DNA from: Symbiodinium natans
Lineage: Eukaryota > Sar > Dinophyceae > Suessiales > Symbiodiniaceae
DNA length: 64,000 nt
Direction: 5' to 3'
NCBI GenBank assembly: GCA_905221605.1
Contig: CAJNDS010002439.1
Coordinates: 211,001 to 275,000, forward strand
A model generated the notes under the pieces. It was not told the origin of the DNA. It saw only the letters and a program-made list of their open reading frames with translations, and did not search any database. The translations under genes were made by a program, and so were the position numbers. Of this stretch, positions 11,630 to 22,314 are shown piece by piece. How positions within the stretch are numbered: the stretch's first letter is position 1; the number at the start of each line of letters is the position of its first letter.

Positions 11630-12740
11630 TTCATATTGGGTTTTGGCCACCGACAAGGGTCCAGAATTTCCATGATCATCCCTTGTACTTTCGGGGTGAG
11701 GATACCAGAACGGCCTGGGCCCTCGCCCTCGCTTTCTCCGTCTTTCTGCAGGAACTCAGGGGGGGCGGAGATGGGGGCCTTGGGGTGCCTCATGGGGGGG
11801 TGTGCAGTCCGCTGACCTTGAGACGCCAAGTTTGTGTTGCCTCATCCAGGCCTCGGTGCCAGGTTTCAAGGGGTTGTCTTGGGGCTTCTGTGACACGTTG
11901 AGGTGAAGGGCTCAGACCAAGATTCCCCAGGAAAGACTGTTGGCGTTTGAGGCAGTATCTTGGCAGGGCACTGGTTCCATTCTCAGGCCGCCGAAAAGCA
12001 GTCGCTCCAGAGCTCTAGCTTCTAGGGGAGGTTTGGTGCTTGCATTGTTGCGCACTGGCGTTCTCAGGCTTCGCGGTTTGGGGATGCTGCATGATGCCGG
12101 TTTGTCGGCCGGAGACGTGCAAACAATTGTTCCAAGGCACCTCCATAGTGTGCCACCCAGCAAAGTCATTGCAAGGCATGACTGGACTGACACTTACGCA
12201 CACGGGCACTTCGGGAAGCACGTGGCCACACCACTGGCGGTACCTCTATGGACAACATCATCCCTCCTCGGTAGATCAAACCAGTGCCACAAACCCTCGA
12301 CCTCGGGCAGGGTCATGAATCCTTGCGGCCCAGTGCACGAGCAGGCTGGCCCAGTACCGTCGACCCAATAACAGAATTCTCTGCAGCGCGAAAACCATGA
12401 GGGCACATCCTCAGGTGGAAGGCAGAATGCCGGCCAGAATGCCTTAAAACGCCTAAAGTCGCAAGTCCTACTTTCGTGCTGCGCCAACAGAGAGCATTCA
12501 TGCAGCTCCGCAGGGGGGGGGAACAAGTCACGAAGCGCGTCACCTCCCCCGGCTAAGGAGGATGGTTACATCTCCTTCTGCTTAGTAAGAATGGACACAG
12601 GCACCCTAGGAGCCTAAGACCAAACCGTAAAGGACGCATGGGAAGACCGCGAAGCGGTCTGGGGTAGGGCCCTGAGCCCTTACATTCCCTCTGATGTACC
12701 TCATTTTCATGTGGGGAGTGGGGAGGGTCTTTTCTGGGAT
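11630..12740. other. unassigned sequence, possible downstream exons of the EF-hand locus
   Basis: Minus-strand frames are open in places (for example 12194-12526), but no domain is clear. If the EF-hand exons at 12.75 and 13.3 kb belong to one minus-strand gene, its 3' exons would lie here. Confidence 0.3.
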
Positions 12741-12746
12741 TCCCAT

Positions 12747-12826
12747 TTTGCCCCTTTCTCCAAGAAACAGCTCACAAAACTCCGCCATGTCAATCTCCCC
12801 ACTGCCGTCGGTGTCAGCCACGCCTA
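12747..12826 (-). CDS. EF-hand exon (calcium-binding protein)
   Basis: Minus-strand frame with a canonical 12-residue EF-hand loop, DTDGSGEIDMAE, followed by the exiting helix FCELFLGERGK. Loop positions 1, 3, 5, 7, 9 and 12 carry D, D, S, E, D and E, which suits Ca2+ coordination. A CTGCAG acceptor lies just upstream at 12827, and reading continues into sequence that no longer looks coding, so this is one exon of a split gene. A second EF-hand exon sits 0.5 kb upstream on the same strand and probably belongs to the same gene. It could be from a calmodulin-like protein, a CDPK or any EF-hand protein; the fragment cannot decide. Confidence 0.65.
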
Positions 12827-13289
12827 CTGCAGCTTTGGGTGAGTGCAACGTGTACCAGGAACCGACAAATCATGGGTTCCTTCTCTGCCCCCCCAAAGAG
12901 GCTGCATCTGTTCCACGAAGCACCCCGAAGATCCCCCCAAAGCTTAAGATTGCACAGCAGGACCCAGTGGCAAGCGAAACCACCAATGCAGCCCATCTGG
13001 CGCGCGCTGCACTCCAGACTCTAAACCTCAACCTTGCCGGATCTGCTCTTCTAAGCATGACTTGACAGGGCTTACTCAGAGCAACGACAAGCGACTGATA
13101 AACTCCTTGGCGTAATCTTTATCCTGAGTGCAGCAGCTTGCTTGCAGATCCCTGCAGCTCAGCAGACGTCATGACGTGATGTGAAGTGTGCAAAGTACAG
13201 GCAGCGAGGACGTTGCAAAACCGTCTGCATAACAATTGCTGCTGACGCGCATGTCTGCTTGAGATGGTGAGGCGAAATTCTTGAAACGC

Positions 13290-13394
13290 ATCCGAGGAGC
13301 AATGATGCCGGAGATAACAAGCTCATTTGCAGACACACTTCCTCCGCCATCTTTGTCAAAGTAGTTGAACACTGCCTCGACGCAGCACTCCACA
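13290..13394 (-). CDS. EF-hand exon, upstream partner
   Basis: Minus-strand frame with helix VEAVFNYF and loop DKDGGGSVSANE, a second EF-hand loop with D, D, G, S, S and E at the ligand positions, followed by LVISGII. A TTTCAAG acceptor-like junction lies at about 13395. The helix-loop-helix pattern and the matching strand and spacing with 12747-12826 suggest one minus-strand gene with an intron of about 0.45 kb between the two loops. The 3' limit is uncertain because no clean GT donor is visible. Product class: EF-hand calcium sensor or enzyme, not resolved further. Confidence 0.6.
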
Positions 13395-13601
13395 CTTGAA
13401 AGACCCCCACGTTCCCTTTCAGAGCTTGCCGCTTTCGTGAGCCATCTGAAATCAACTGAGACTGTTCCGCAACAATCGAAAACCTAGACCCTGATTCGAC
13501 TCCTGAACTCTTAAACCCGAAAACCCTCCCTATAACCCCGTTGTGCATCCAGGCCTCCAACAGGTTGCTGGGAAATTGTTAACATCCAGCTTGCAGCCCC
13601 C

Positions 13602-13708
13602 TTTAACCCCTAAACCCCTAAACCCTGAACCCTAAACCCTAAACCTTAAACCCTAAACCCAAAACCCTAAACCCTAAACCCTGAACCCTAAACCCTAAAC
13701 CCTACACC
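13602..13708 (-). repeat. CCCTAAA array
   Basis: About fourteen CCCTAAA units with a few variants (CCTGAACC, CCTTAAA, CCCAAAA). C-rich strand on plus. Confidence 0.95.
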
Positions 13709-13803
13709 CAATGGGGAGCCTGGAGAGCTGCCTTCTCTTCGGAGGGAAGCACGGGCGGGGGGCTCACTTGCCACTTGTCGCCTTGACTCGAGCATTGCAC
13801 ATC

Positions 13804-13835
13804 GGGTTTAGGGTTTAGGGTTTACGATTTAGGGG
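13804..13835 (+). repeat. short TTTAGGG array
   Basis: Four TTTAGGG-type units, inverted relative to the array at 13602-13708 and about 100 bases away, giving a divergent C-rich/G-rich pair. Confidence 0.85.
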
Positions 13836-14079
13836 CGAGGGAATTGGAGTTCAACCTCAGACAAGCCAAGCGAGATTCTGAGCCCCGTCAGCATAGCAAG
13901 CCCCATAACCACCAGCTCCCCCAACCACCCAACCTTCCGACCAAATTTACAAAAAGACAGTAAGAACAGAGGTCGGACGACCAGCTCCAGCTGGGGCAGT
14001 CCCAAGTTCACTCTGACTAGGCGCTTTGGGGGTTTAGGCCCAGGCCGGCAGGGAAGGGCCTCGGTTTGACCCGGTCGAG

Positions 14080-14201
14080 GCAAACTTCTGGGAGGCTTCC
14101 GATGGATGCAAGGCACGAGTGCGGTTGATCTCGTCACACCAGCTTCTCATCTGTTTCAAGTCCTCCTCGGTGGAGCAGGACCAGATCAAGCGCATAATAT
14201 C
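14080..14201 (-). CDS. candidate exon, unknown protein
   Basis: Minus-strand frame beginning at a CTCAG acceptor (just upstream, 14202-14206) and reading DIMRLIWSCSTEEDLKQMRSW and onward as an amphipathic helical segment with normal composition. No family recognised. It lies upstream of the EF-hand exons on the same strand and could be an earlier exon of that gene, or of a separate gene. Confidence 0.35.
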
Positions 14202-14300
14202 CTGAGCAGGGGCACAGAGAATGCACAGTAGGGCTGGCCTAGGCTTTGGAATCCCTAGCCTGCTATGAACCCAGATTGGCATCAGCCGTTCAGCAAAAAC

Positions 14301-14375
14301 GGTAGAACACGTGCTACAGCAATGCAACTGCCCGTCCTCGATGCAGAAGCTCTGCTTGCGTGCGTTTGTGAGCAC
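14301..14375 (-). CDS. candidate upstream exon, Cys-rich
   Basis: Minus-strand frame containing SFCIEDGQLHCCSTCST, ending at a possible ACC/GTTTTT donor. It is in frame with, and about 100 bases upstream of, the 14080-14201 candidate exon. Function unknown. Confidence 0.3.
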
Positions 14376-14959
14376 CTGTCACCGAGACCCCATGCACGGC
14401 CACGGCGTGCACTCTCAAATTTCTGTTCTCTGGCCATCTAAAGCCGCAGCAGCCATCGACCATCGAATTCGGCAAAACAACAACACCCCAAGATAACTCA
14501 AACCCCTCCCATGTTTGAAACCACTTCCCCCTAACAGCCCCTGAATATTGCTGATGGTGCCTGCTAGATCATGGGCATGCTACTAGCCATCCTACCGTCC
14601 GAAAGTCAAGCGCCCTCTGCTACAACCCTAGGCCCGAGACAAAACCCTTATTAGACCCAGGACCTGGTGGACAAAACTTTTTTCTGTTTCGCTCCTGCGG
14701 TATCCTGTCTGCTGGACAAAACCACAAACCCCAAAACCCAACATCCTTCACCCCTTCATCCCCTCTGGTGCGGCAGCAGGCGGATGAGAGGCGGTCGCAG
14801 AAACGGTGCACAAAGCGAGGCCGCTCCTAGCATCACCCGGCACGAACGAAGCTTAGCGTCCCCCTTCATGCCCCAAAACACAGTAGACTCCCCTGGCCGA
14901 GGCTGAGATTTACAGCACATCATAAATCAGGTCCCTGCAGTAGTCCCAGGGTCGAATTC

Positions 14960-15124
14960 TCTGCCTACCACGAACCATCAACTAAGAATGCACCACCACC
15001 CATAGAATCAAGAAAGAGCTATCAACCCTGTCAATCTGGACCGAGTAAGCTTCCTGATAAGCTTCCTGATAAGCTCCCTGATAAGCTTCCTGACAAGCTT
15101 CCCCGTGTTGAGCCAAATTAAGCC

Positions 15125-15162
<38 letters not shown>

Positions 15163-15345
15163 ATTTCAGCCTTGCGACCATACTCTCGCGGAACCCAAAG
15201 ACTTTGAATTCTCATAAGGTCTGAACGAGTCGTACAGGCATAGGGAACGACTTCCAATCTCTAGTTGGAACAGTTCATTGCTTAGAATAGGACCATGTCT
15301 GATCTAAGACTTTAAGAATTCACCTCTGACGGGCAGATACCAACT
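14960..15345 (-). pseudogene. degraded 18S rRNA fragment
   Basis: The minus strand contains recognisable, ordered pieces of the eukaryotic SSU rRNA 3' half. In order they are GTCAGAGGTGAATTCTTAAA, ACTAGAGATTGGAAGTCGTT, CCTTATGAGAATTCAAAGTC, GGTTCCGCGAGAGTATGGTC, AAAGGAATTGACGGAAGGGC, ACCACCAGGAGTGGAG, CTCAACACGGGGAAGCTT and GATAGCTCTTTCTTGATTCT followed by ATGGGTGGTGGTGCA. Many substitutions and small deletions, including loss of the CTGCGG block after GGAGTGGAG, show it cannot be a working rRNA gene. The part that should read GGGGAAACTTACCAGG has been expanded into a 12-bp tandem repeat (15050-15100). The rest of the rDNA unit is absent. Confidence 0.88.
15050..15100 (+). repeat. 12-bp AAGCTTCCTGAT tandem repeat inside the 18S fragment
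   Basis: Four near-exact copies of a 12-bp unit containing an AAGCT(T/C)CCTGA(T/C) core. It sits where normal 18S has a single GGAAACTTACCAGG, so it looks like a local replication-slippage expansion of rRNA sequence. Confidence 0.85.
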
Positions 15346-15530
15346 CTAGGAAACCAGCAAAAAAAAAAACCTTCAAGAACTGTGAAACGGACGTTTTCCA
15401 AATGAAAGGTCCCGTTTTTGAGAAGGGGAGGGGGAGGTACTTTGTTAAGAGTCAGATACTCTCGCGGATGGTCAGCACAAGGGTGGCTGGGCATTTGCAG
15501 CATTTCAGGATATTGCACCTGCACTGTTTG

Positions 15531-15612
15531 AAGATTCATGGTACTTATTCACCAAGTATGACTGTACTTGTAAGGGTACTCATAGCCATATTAGGGCACT
15601 TATGGGGCTACA
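15531..15612 (+). mobile_element. foldback (MITE-like) element, half copy
   Basis: Matches the left half of the foldback family at 19052-19191: TTCATGGTACTTATT, then CTGTACTTGTAAG, CCATATTAGGGCACTTA and GGGGCT in the same order. The right terminal repeat is missing, so it is a truncated relic. Confidence 0.7.
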
Positions 15613-16071
15613 GCAGTGTCATCAGCAAGAGACATCAATGCAAGAGCGATGCTCATATCGGAAGCGCGTCTCGTCTATCCTCGGCAACTGCACATCTGCA
15701 CAATCCCAATCAGTCCTCGGTCGGAGTATTGGCAAGCCAGCCCGGCAGCCGACTTCCTCCACCTCCACACAACGAAGGTGCACGGGATGTTGCAACTCGA
15801 AACATCGAATAGGCACTGCTTGCTGAGCCATTCTGGAAGAGGAACCCTAGTCTTGCGAACCCATTCGCAAAGAAGAAGCCATTAATAACATTGGCAAAAA
15901 ACAGAAAGAAACTCTCGGCGCTGCTAGCACTTGATAATAAGCTCTCAAAAGGGCGGGTGGGCTGTTGGGTGAACTTGCGCTTGAAGACTCGCCGTGCACA
16001 CAAAGAATGAGTCATTCTTAGCGTTCGATTCGAGGCAACTGCTTCTGGGCCCACTAAGCTGGGCCCCCCTA

Positions 16072-16144
16072 GACCCTAAACCCTAAGCCCTAAGCCCTAA
16101 ACCCTTAACCCTAAACCCTACACCCTAAACCCTAAAACCTAACC
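16072..16144 (-). repeat. CCCTAAA array
   Basis: About ten CCCTAAA/CCCTAAG units. Confidence 0.92.
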
Positions 16145-16365
16145 CACCGAGCTGGGCTCACGGCTAGCCCCATCGAAGTTCTTGCCGCTCATGGTATTGG
16201 AGCCCGCCGTCCTCAGTCGATGAACGAATTTTCGGTTGATATACCATGTTGTGGCTGTGCTGATTGGCCTGCTCTTGGGACGTCCTATCAATGCTCCACA
16301 CATCCAAGCGGCTGAGAAGCAGAAGATGGGGCTGCAAACAGGGGCTTTAACTTGCACAAGAACTT

Positions 16366-16586
16366 GTTTAGGGTTTAGGGTTTAGGGTTTCGCCACCCGC
16401 ACTGCGCGCACGCAAGGGTTTAGGGTTTAGGGTTTAGGGTTTAGGGTTTAGGGTTTAGGGTTTAGGGTTTAGGGTTTAGGGTTTAGGGTTTAGGGTTTAG
16501 GGTTTAGGGTTTAGGGTTGTTTTTTAGGGTTTAGGGTTTAGGTTGCTTTTTTAAGGGTGTAGGGTTTAGGGTTTAGGGTTTAGGGT
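16366..16586 (+). repeat. TTTAGGG arrays, three blocks
   Basis: Blocks at 16366-16391, 16415-16517 and 16525-16586. The first two are separated by a CGCCACCCGCACTGCGC spacer and the last two by a T-run. The middle block is a near-perfect run of about fourteen units. The GCCACCCG spacer recalls the one at 3128. Confidence 0.95.
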
Positions 16587-17031
16587 GCATGTCCGAAAGC
16601 CGACAGTGTCAATGGCACCCATGTTCTCCAGGCCAGGACTCCAATCGGCGGCAGCCACCACGTCTATCATCAAGCCTGGGCTCCAACAGCAGCGTACAGG
16701 AAGTTGCAGGCACTGTTTGCGCATTCCATGTCATCACAGTAGCAGCGGCAAGAGAGTCACGCCAACAGGACATGTGCTTCAAAAAAAGCTCCTTGTAGCA
16801 CAGGTAGTAGAAAGCCGCGGAGGGCGCGCAAAAAGGCAGTAGTGTCTGGATGTTGAGATATGTACATGTGTGCCTTCTCGAATCATGATGCCGTGGGCGG
16901 CAACATGCACACAAACCAATTTATCGGAGTGCAGATTGAGCATGGAGCATCTCCTGATTCGGACAACCAGACCACTGTGCCAAAAATGCGCTACTACGCT
17001 CCGCTCGACGAAGGTGTGGACGGAAGGGTGA

Positions 17032-17057
17032 GACCCTAAACCCTAAACCGTAAACCC
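17032..17057 (-). repeat. short CCCTAAA array
   Basis: Three to four units. Confidence 0.8.
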
Positions 17058-17089
17058 ATGGTGTCTATCCTCCTTGTCATGGGCAGAAT

Positions 17090-17215
17090 GGACGCATCAC
17101 GAGCCCTGTTTTGCATCCAGGCCTCTTCGAACACTGCCGGGTTTAGGGTTTAGGGTTTAGGTCTTTTTTAAGGGGTTTTTGGGCATCCGGCTAGCCACTG
17201 CACTGCGGGGTCTCA
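17090..17215 (+). repeat. telomere-array module with TTTTGCATCCAGGCCTC flank
   Basis: TTTTGCATCCAGGCCTC at 17092, a short TTTAGGG array (17140-17164), a T-run, then GGGCATCCGGCTAGCCACTG. The TTGCATCCAGG(C/T)CTC phrase also occurs at 3836 and, as TTGTGCATCCAGGCCTCC, at 13543. This is a recurring non-telomeric companion of the arrays. Confidence 0.6.
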
Positions 17216-17339
17216 TGGTTGGTCTCGGAAAAATAAAATAAAATGAGATTCACCCGAGGTTCAGGTATGACCTAACCGGGATATCGCCCTAAGGCATTCA
17301 GATGAGGAAATTCCGAATTAGGGTTTAGGGTTTAGCGAT

Positions 17340-19050
17340 AGCTGAGGCTCAGACCCTAAAACCTTAAGTGCCCTGGTACGCATATTAAACCTGGCAGCGA
17401 TCTCCTAGACTCCGCACTTCCGCCAGGTCGACGCGCCCGGAGCTGTCAACATCCTCAGCAGGAGCGAAACTATTGCGATCTTCTTTGCTGGTTCATAAGG
17501 ACAGATATATGTTTACCAGCGCGGTGTACTTTAGTATGTGTCTGCTCCTTATTTTCATGAGAGTATGTACTTGTATTCATTGCTAAGTACCAGGATATCT
17601 ATGATATCAGTACGATTCGCACCTCCCTAGGGACAAGCGGAGGATACAAATCGAACTTCACCGGCTCTGAGTATCACGCACCAAGGTCCCAAGAACAACG
17701 AAGCGCCAAGCAAAACCACCAACCACGATACTGCAGGAAGACCGTGCGCTTGCCTAGTTCAAGCAATGCAGCAGGACAGTGCGTCATGTCGAAAAGTAGA
17801 GGAACGGGAGTCGAGACGGTTTAAGGCTGTAGAGATCTTGGGTTGCCGATGAGCCTGGGCTACACCAGGGGAGCCTGCTTTTCGAAAAAAAAAGCTCGCG
17901 TGCTTCATTACGTACCATGGAACTTTCACCTTTAGGCCCTCTAAGGCGTAAGCTTCTCCAACGTAGAAGTAGCGTGTTCAGCTGATGTGGCCTGTCTCAT
18001 AGCATCATCGGTTCTCTTGTACAGTAAGCTGAATTCACACATCCAAGCTCAAAGAAGCCGGACATGCTCAGGTATTCGTTCATCACACGCGCTCACATGC
18101 TCTTGCGCGACCACCTTGTCTCTCACTGCTATCTGCTGGAAGTAAGAGCAGTCACTACGCGTCCATGCACATTACTATTTCCTTCTCGGGGACCACGCTG
18201 GACTCGTAGATTAGCGCGATCTCTGATGTTACAAGGGCTCTGTGTCTTCCAAGCACGTCCTCTCATTCAGTCAAGCTTCAATTCTGTCCCAAGCACGCAG
18301 CAGCTTGTGCATGTCTTCTTTCGTGCCTGAGCTACACATCTTGTGGCGCCTTCCCGGCGCTCATCGACAAACCCTGGATGCGCTCTGCCGCGAGAGGTGG
18401 ATTGCACTGAGCCAGGAGCCGCAGCTTTCGAAAAACCTGCGCGAAGAAACCCGAAATCAACGGCTGCCAGCCAGCATGATGCACACATGATGATAGCGCG
18501 GCGCATGTTCTACTGGCATGTTCACTAGCATGGAAGATGCAGGGATCGCTCGTACTGTCCACATAGAATACTGTAGCATGGCTCGTGCCAATGGGATTCT
18601 ATTGGTGTGTAGATTCAAAGAATTTCATGGACGACGTCCAGATGCTTTCCGAAATTTTCCGATTGACACAATGGGCACATGAAGCATTACGCTGATACCA
18701 GGCAGGTTGCACATTCTCGCGCTCTCTCTTGTTGCGGCAGTTCCTGAGCTGGGTCTGGAGATGTTAACCCTTCACGGCACTCAACAATACGACATAGAGC
18801 GTAGCTTGCCATGCTCGCAGGTGAGTCGTCAACCATAGGAGGAGATTCGATGATGTTCCGGCATCCGCTTTCTTGCTACCGGGCGAAACATGTCAAACTG
18901 CTATCTCCGGCTTCTCAGGCAGGGCTCTCATTGCCAACTGCACCGAGAACAAACCTCAGCACGATTGACACAAGCCTTTGCTAAGTCTCGTTCAGTACGT
19001 AACTTTCGCACTTCAGCACTTGTCCCATGATGTTAAGGGACCTGGGCTCC
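17340..19050. other. no gene recognised
   Basis: Sequence without repeats. Short frames at 18064-18530 overlap on both strands and show no recognisable domain. Confidence 0.4.
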
Positions 19051-19051
19051 A

Positions 19052-19191
19052 CTTGGAGGTTCATGGTACTTACTAACCAATTATAACTGTAATTATAACT
19101 GTACTTACAACCATATTATGGCACTTAAGGGGCTTAGAAGCGGGTTATAAGTACAGAAATAATTGGTTAAGAAGTACCATGAACCTCCAAG
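19052..19191. mobile_element. foldback (MITE-like) element, full copy
   Basis: A 140-bp element whose ends are inverted copies of CTTGGAGGTTCATGGTACTT (20 of 20 matching). Imperfect pairing continues inwards (CCAATTAT, CTGTACTTA). The interior has TATTATGGCACTTAAGGGGCT. There is no coding capacity. Other copies lie at 20978-21145 and 56887-57025, with a half copy at 15531-15612. I see no clear target-site duplication; at most a CA dinucleotide flanks both ends. Confidence 0.88.
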
Positions 19192-19304
19192 CACAGGAAG
19201 ACTGCTACACTGCCGGTGGTGCATCTTTTTTCCCCTGGTCGCCATCCCCGCGCTGCTCACACTGGCGGCCTAAGAAGCTGCGGCCCAAGTCCATCTTCGC
19301 TGGA

Positions 19305-19375
19305 TCCTAAACCCCAAACCCTAAACCCTAAACCCTAAACCCTAAACCCTAAACCCTAAACCCTAAACCCTACCG
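19305..19375 (-). repeat. CCCTAAA array
   Basis: About nine perfect CCCTAAA units preceded by CCTAAACCCCAAACC. Confidence 0.95.
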
Positions 19376-19780
19376 TGGAGAAAGGAGCATCCCAAGGCCA
19401 TTAACAGCCCGAGCTGCAGCTGCACAGAAACTTTGCGCGCTGGCCTCTCCCAGCATGGTACATCTAATCCAAGAATCTAAACTATAGCGAACTTGGAACC
19501 CTAGCAAAAATTAAATTGTTTGCTGTTTCTTAGGAATCATAACAACCAAAATTAAAATCATTTCCAAGTACCCCTAAGTAAAGGCTTGTCACGTCATTGC
19601 ACATCCCATGGTCCAACTGAGTGGTGTTCCTCTATTGACCTGTAAACTTGTACAATCATACCCCACTGATCCACATAAATGACATGTTTGAACTCTACGA
19701 GTTCGGCACTACCCCTGCTCTCACGTTGGCTGACGTCTTGGTCAGAGAGCAGGCCCCAGGCACCATGGGGGCCTGAACTG
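19376..19780. other. no gene recognised
   Basis: Intergenic sequence, somewhat AT-rich around 19480-19560. Confidence 0.4.
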
Positions 19781-19787
19781 AATGCGC

Positions 19788-19883
19788 CTGATGCAGAAAC
19801 CTGAGCTCCGGCACTTTATTATAGTTAGCAGCCTTGCGGATCAAATTTCCAGACAGCACAAGGACCCTCAACCGACTGAGATG
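19788..19883 (-). CDS. leucine-rich repeat (LRR) exon
   Basis: The minus-strand frame after a CCCTTGCAG acceptor reads HLSRLRVLVLSGNLIRKA and continues NYNKVPELRF. The spacing L-x2-L-x-V-L-x-L-x-G-N-x-I matches an LRR repeat, with a second Leu-rich stretch starting. A possible donor lies near the CGCAAG/GCTGC position. LRR modules are protein-binding; nothing shows which family this is. The adjoining exons are not visible to me. Confidence 0.4.
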
Positions 19884-19936
19884 CTGCAAGGGAAGGGTCA
19901 AGGGATCGAAGCAGGTGCTGCGCACCAGACCCTGAC

Positions 19937-20040
19937 ATAAACCTCCCTGGACCCCCCTAAACCCCCTTAAACCCCCCCTAAACCCCCCCTAAACCCTCCT
20001 AAACCCCCCCCAAACCCCCCTAAACCCCCCAACAGTAAAC
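19937..20040 (-). repeat. CCCCCCTAAA variant array
   Basis: About eight units in which the C-run is expanded to five to seven (CCCCCCTAAAC), unlike the strict CCCTAAA elsewhere. Probably a drifted telomere-type array. Confidence 0.85.
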
Positions 20041-20165
20041 CCGCTCTGACTTGTGCGTAGTGTATCAGCCTGCTACTGAGCCTTCGAGTCACTGGCCGCC
20101 CATCACCACTGCCTGCGGCTGCAGCTGATAGCCTTCCAAGTTTCGGAGCAACAAAATGCCGCAAA

Positions 20166-20222
20166 ATAGGGTTTAGGGTTGAGGCTTTAGGGGTTAGGGG
20201 TTAGGGGTTGGGGGTTTAGGGT
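20166..20222 (+). repeat. degenerate TTTAGGG/TTAGGGG array
   Basis: Mixed TTTAGGG, GGGTTAGGG and GGGGTTGGGGG units. Confidence 0.8.
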
Positions 20223-20977
20223 AGATGAAGGACAGGCTACAGAAGAGAGTCGAACGACTCTACACAATTTGTCAAATGCGTCGCAATGCAGGGCGTCACA
20301 TTTACGATCGAGACTTACCACATTGAAGTTTTGAATGTCACAAGTGAGATCGGCCATCAAACTGTCATTGCGAAATGGTGCTTCAAGTTGTATGCTGAGG
20401 AGTACTGCTTTCACTCACTGTTACAGGTCAACATATTCTTGCGAAACTTATCTACTCATCCCGGCCAAACAAGAAAAATTGGATTTAAAAAAGCAACAAC
20501 GCGCGAGCCATCCTGTTGCCTCCAAGTACTCCGCAGGATTGGAAACTGAAGGATTCTGTGGGGGTGGGCACTCCAAGGACAGGAGACCGGGCAAGGAGTA
20601 TAGGCGAGGAAAGCGAGGGAGCAGAATGATTAACTGAAAACCGAACAACCCGGCACCGAGGGCGGGGACGAAGAAAGCACAACAGTACAAAACACGATGG
20701 CTTGGTCAACTCAGTCCTTGTGAGTCAACAAATGTCAACATTGCATCACTGAGCTGCTGACACGTCGGTGCAGGAGTGTTGGGGTGACGGATGCAATCTG
20801 CCATCGAATGTATGATAACTAAGAAAACGATGAAAAATGGCGACCTGAAGTGCAAGATCAGCAGCGGACAATGACTGGTGAGCCAGCCCGCACGGGCGCA
20901 GTGACCGCTCCATGGGGTGATGGGGAGCGAACAGCGCAGCTGGCTGCCGGCCGCCTGTGGTGGAGAAACTTGCCGTG

Positions 20978-21145
20978 CTTGGAGGTTCATGGTAATTATT
21001 AAACAAGCATAACTGTAATATATAACCCACTTCTAAGCCCCTTAAGTGCCCTTTTTGACCCCGCGAGCTCTGCCGTTAAATGCCCTAATATGGGTATAAG
21101 TACAGTTATAAGTACAGCTATGATTGAGTACCGTGAACCTCCAAG
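20978..21145. mobile_element. foldback (MITE-like) element, full copy with insert
   Basis: Begins CTTGGAGGTTCATGGTAATT and ends in the inverse (ACCGTGAACCTCCAAG). It is 168 bp, longer than its relatives because about 30 bases (around TTTGACCCCGCGAGCTC) are inserted near the centre. The inner CTTAAGTGCCC and CTAATATGGGTATAAG blocks match the copy at 19052. Confidence 0.85.
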
Positions 21146-21149
21146 TAGC

Positions 21150-21310
21150 AGGCGTGCCAAGTGCGCCCTCTCTCACGCCCATTGATGCGCCAGGTGCCAG
21201 ATTCTGTGAACTTGATCCACAGTGAATGCATGAAGAGGGAACCGACATGAATTCCATCTGAAATGCAGAGGAGCCGCACACAATACTGCGTGTTGTTTGG
21301 CATCGCCTCT
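21150..21310 (-). CDS. candidate exon, unknown protein
   Basis: Minus-strand frame of 50-plus residues with normal composition (contains NTQYCVRLLCISDGIHVG and FTESGTWRINGRERG). It is cut off at its 3' side by the foldback element at 20978-21145. No family recognised and no firm splice sites. Confidence 0.25.
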
Positions 21311-22314
21311 TGAACAAACCGTCAACTATGCTGCTCTTGCACACTTCATCGCACTTCCAAAGAATTTGCATCGTGTCTCTTCACTACTTATGCTGGAACC
21401 ACTTGCATCCCTTGATACTTGCAGCCCCAGCACAGGCACAGCGCACGGCGAGCGACCGCGGGTGGTGCCGCCGACATCTGGCACCCGCGCGCCTGCTAAA
21501 CAAACGTTCGTAGCGGTATGATCTCATGACATAGCGTCGCTCTGCAGAATCCACGCCCCTTGTCGGGCATGGGCTGGCATGAGGCCAGCGCCATTACGAA
21601 AGAAGACATCACACTATGCACTTGCGGCCAGATAAGCCCAGGATGACAAAGCACGAAACCCGAATTTGGGATCTTGCAAATGTAGGAAGGACTACGTGGA
21701 CTACTTACTTCTCTCCTCCTGCAACCCCGACTCTCGCAAGCCGTAGACAAGCAACACATACACACTGCCGAGCAGCCTGCAGGTGGTATGGCGGCTGCAT
21801 ATCTTGGCGTGAATAGGACGCCCTCACCACTGGCCTAGACGCCACAGAAATCACACCAAACAACAACTTGCATCCATCATACACACAGAAACATGTGACA
21901 ATGCGGCAATGGCAGCTCTGAGCTTCCGGAGCAGCTACAAAATGCCACACGCACAGCACTTCCCCGTGACAGGGCGACGTGGAAACGGAAGCTTGCATCA
22001 TAGAGGCCGAAATGTTGCACGGGGATGTCGCCACCTTGCGATGGAAATCGTATGCAATGCATGTAGAAACGCAGATGGTATGTAAACGCAAACCCTACAT
22101 CGAATCCAGGCCGCACTGGCTGCGTGCACAGCATATGATACTTGCACAGCGCTTGGCTCATCACAGCTTTCGGTTGCCATAGCGAAAAAATGCTCTGTGT
22201 GTGTGGGTGTGCAAAAAGCTGGCCGGACCTTAGCCATTCGCGCAGGATAGCAGGGAGACGGCGTTCGCCCAGGGGCACGACCCCTGCCAACCACCGCTGG
22301 CGCGCTGCCCCTGG

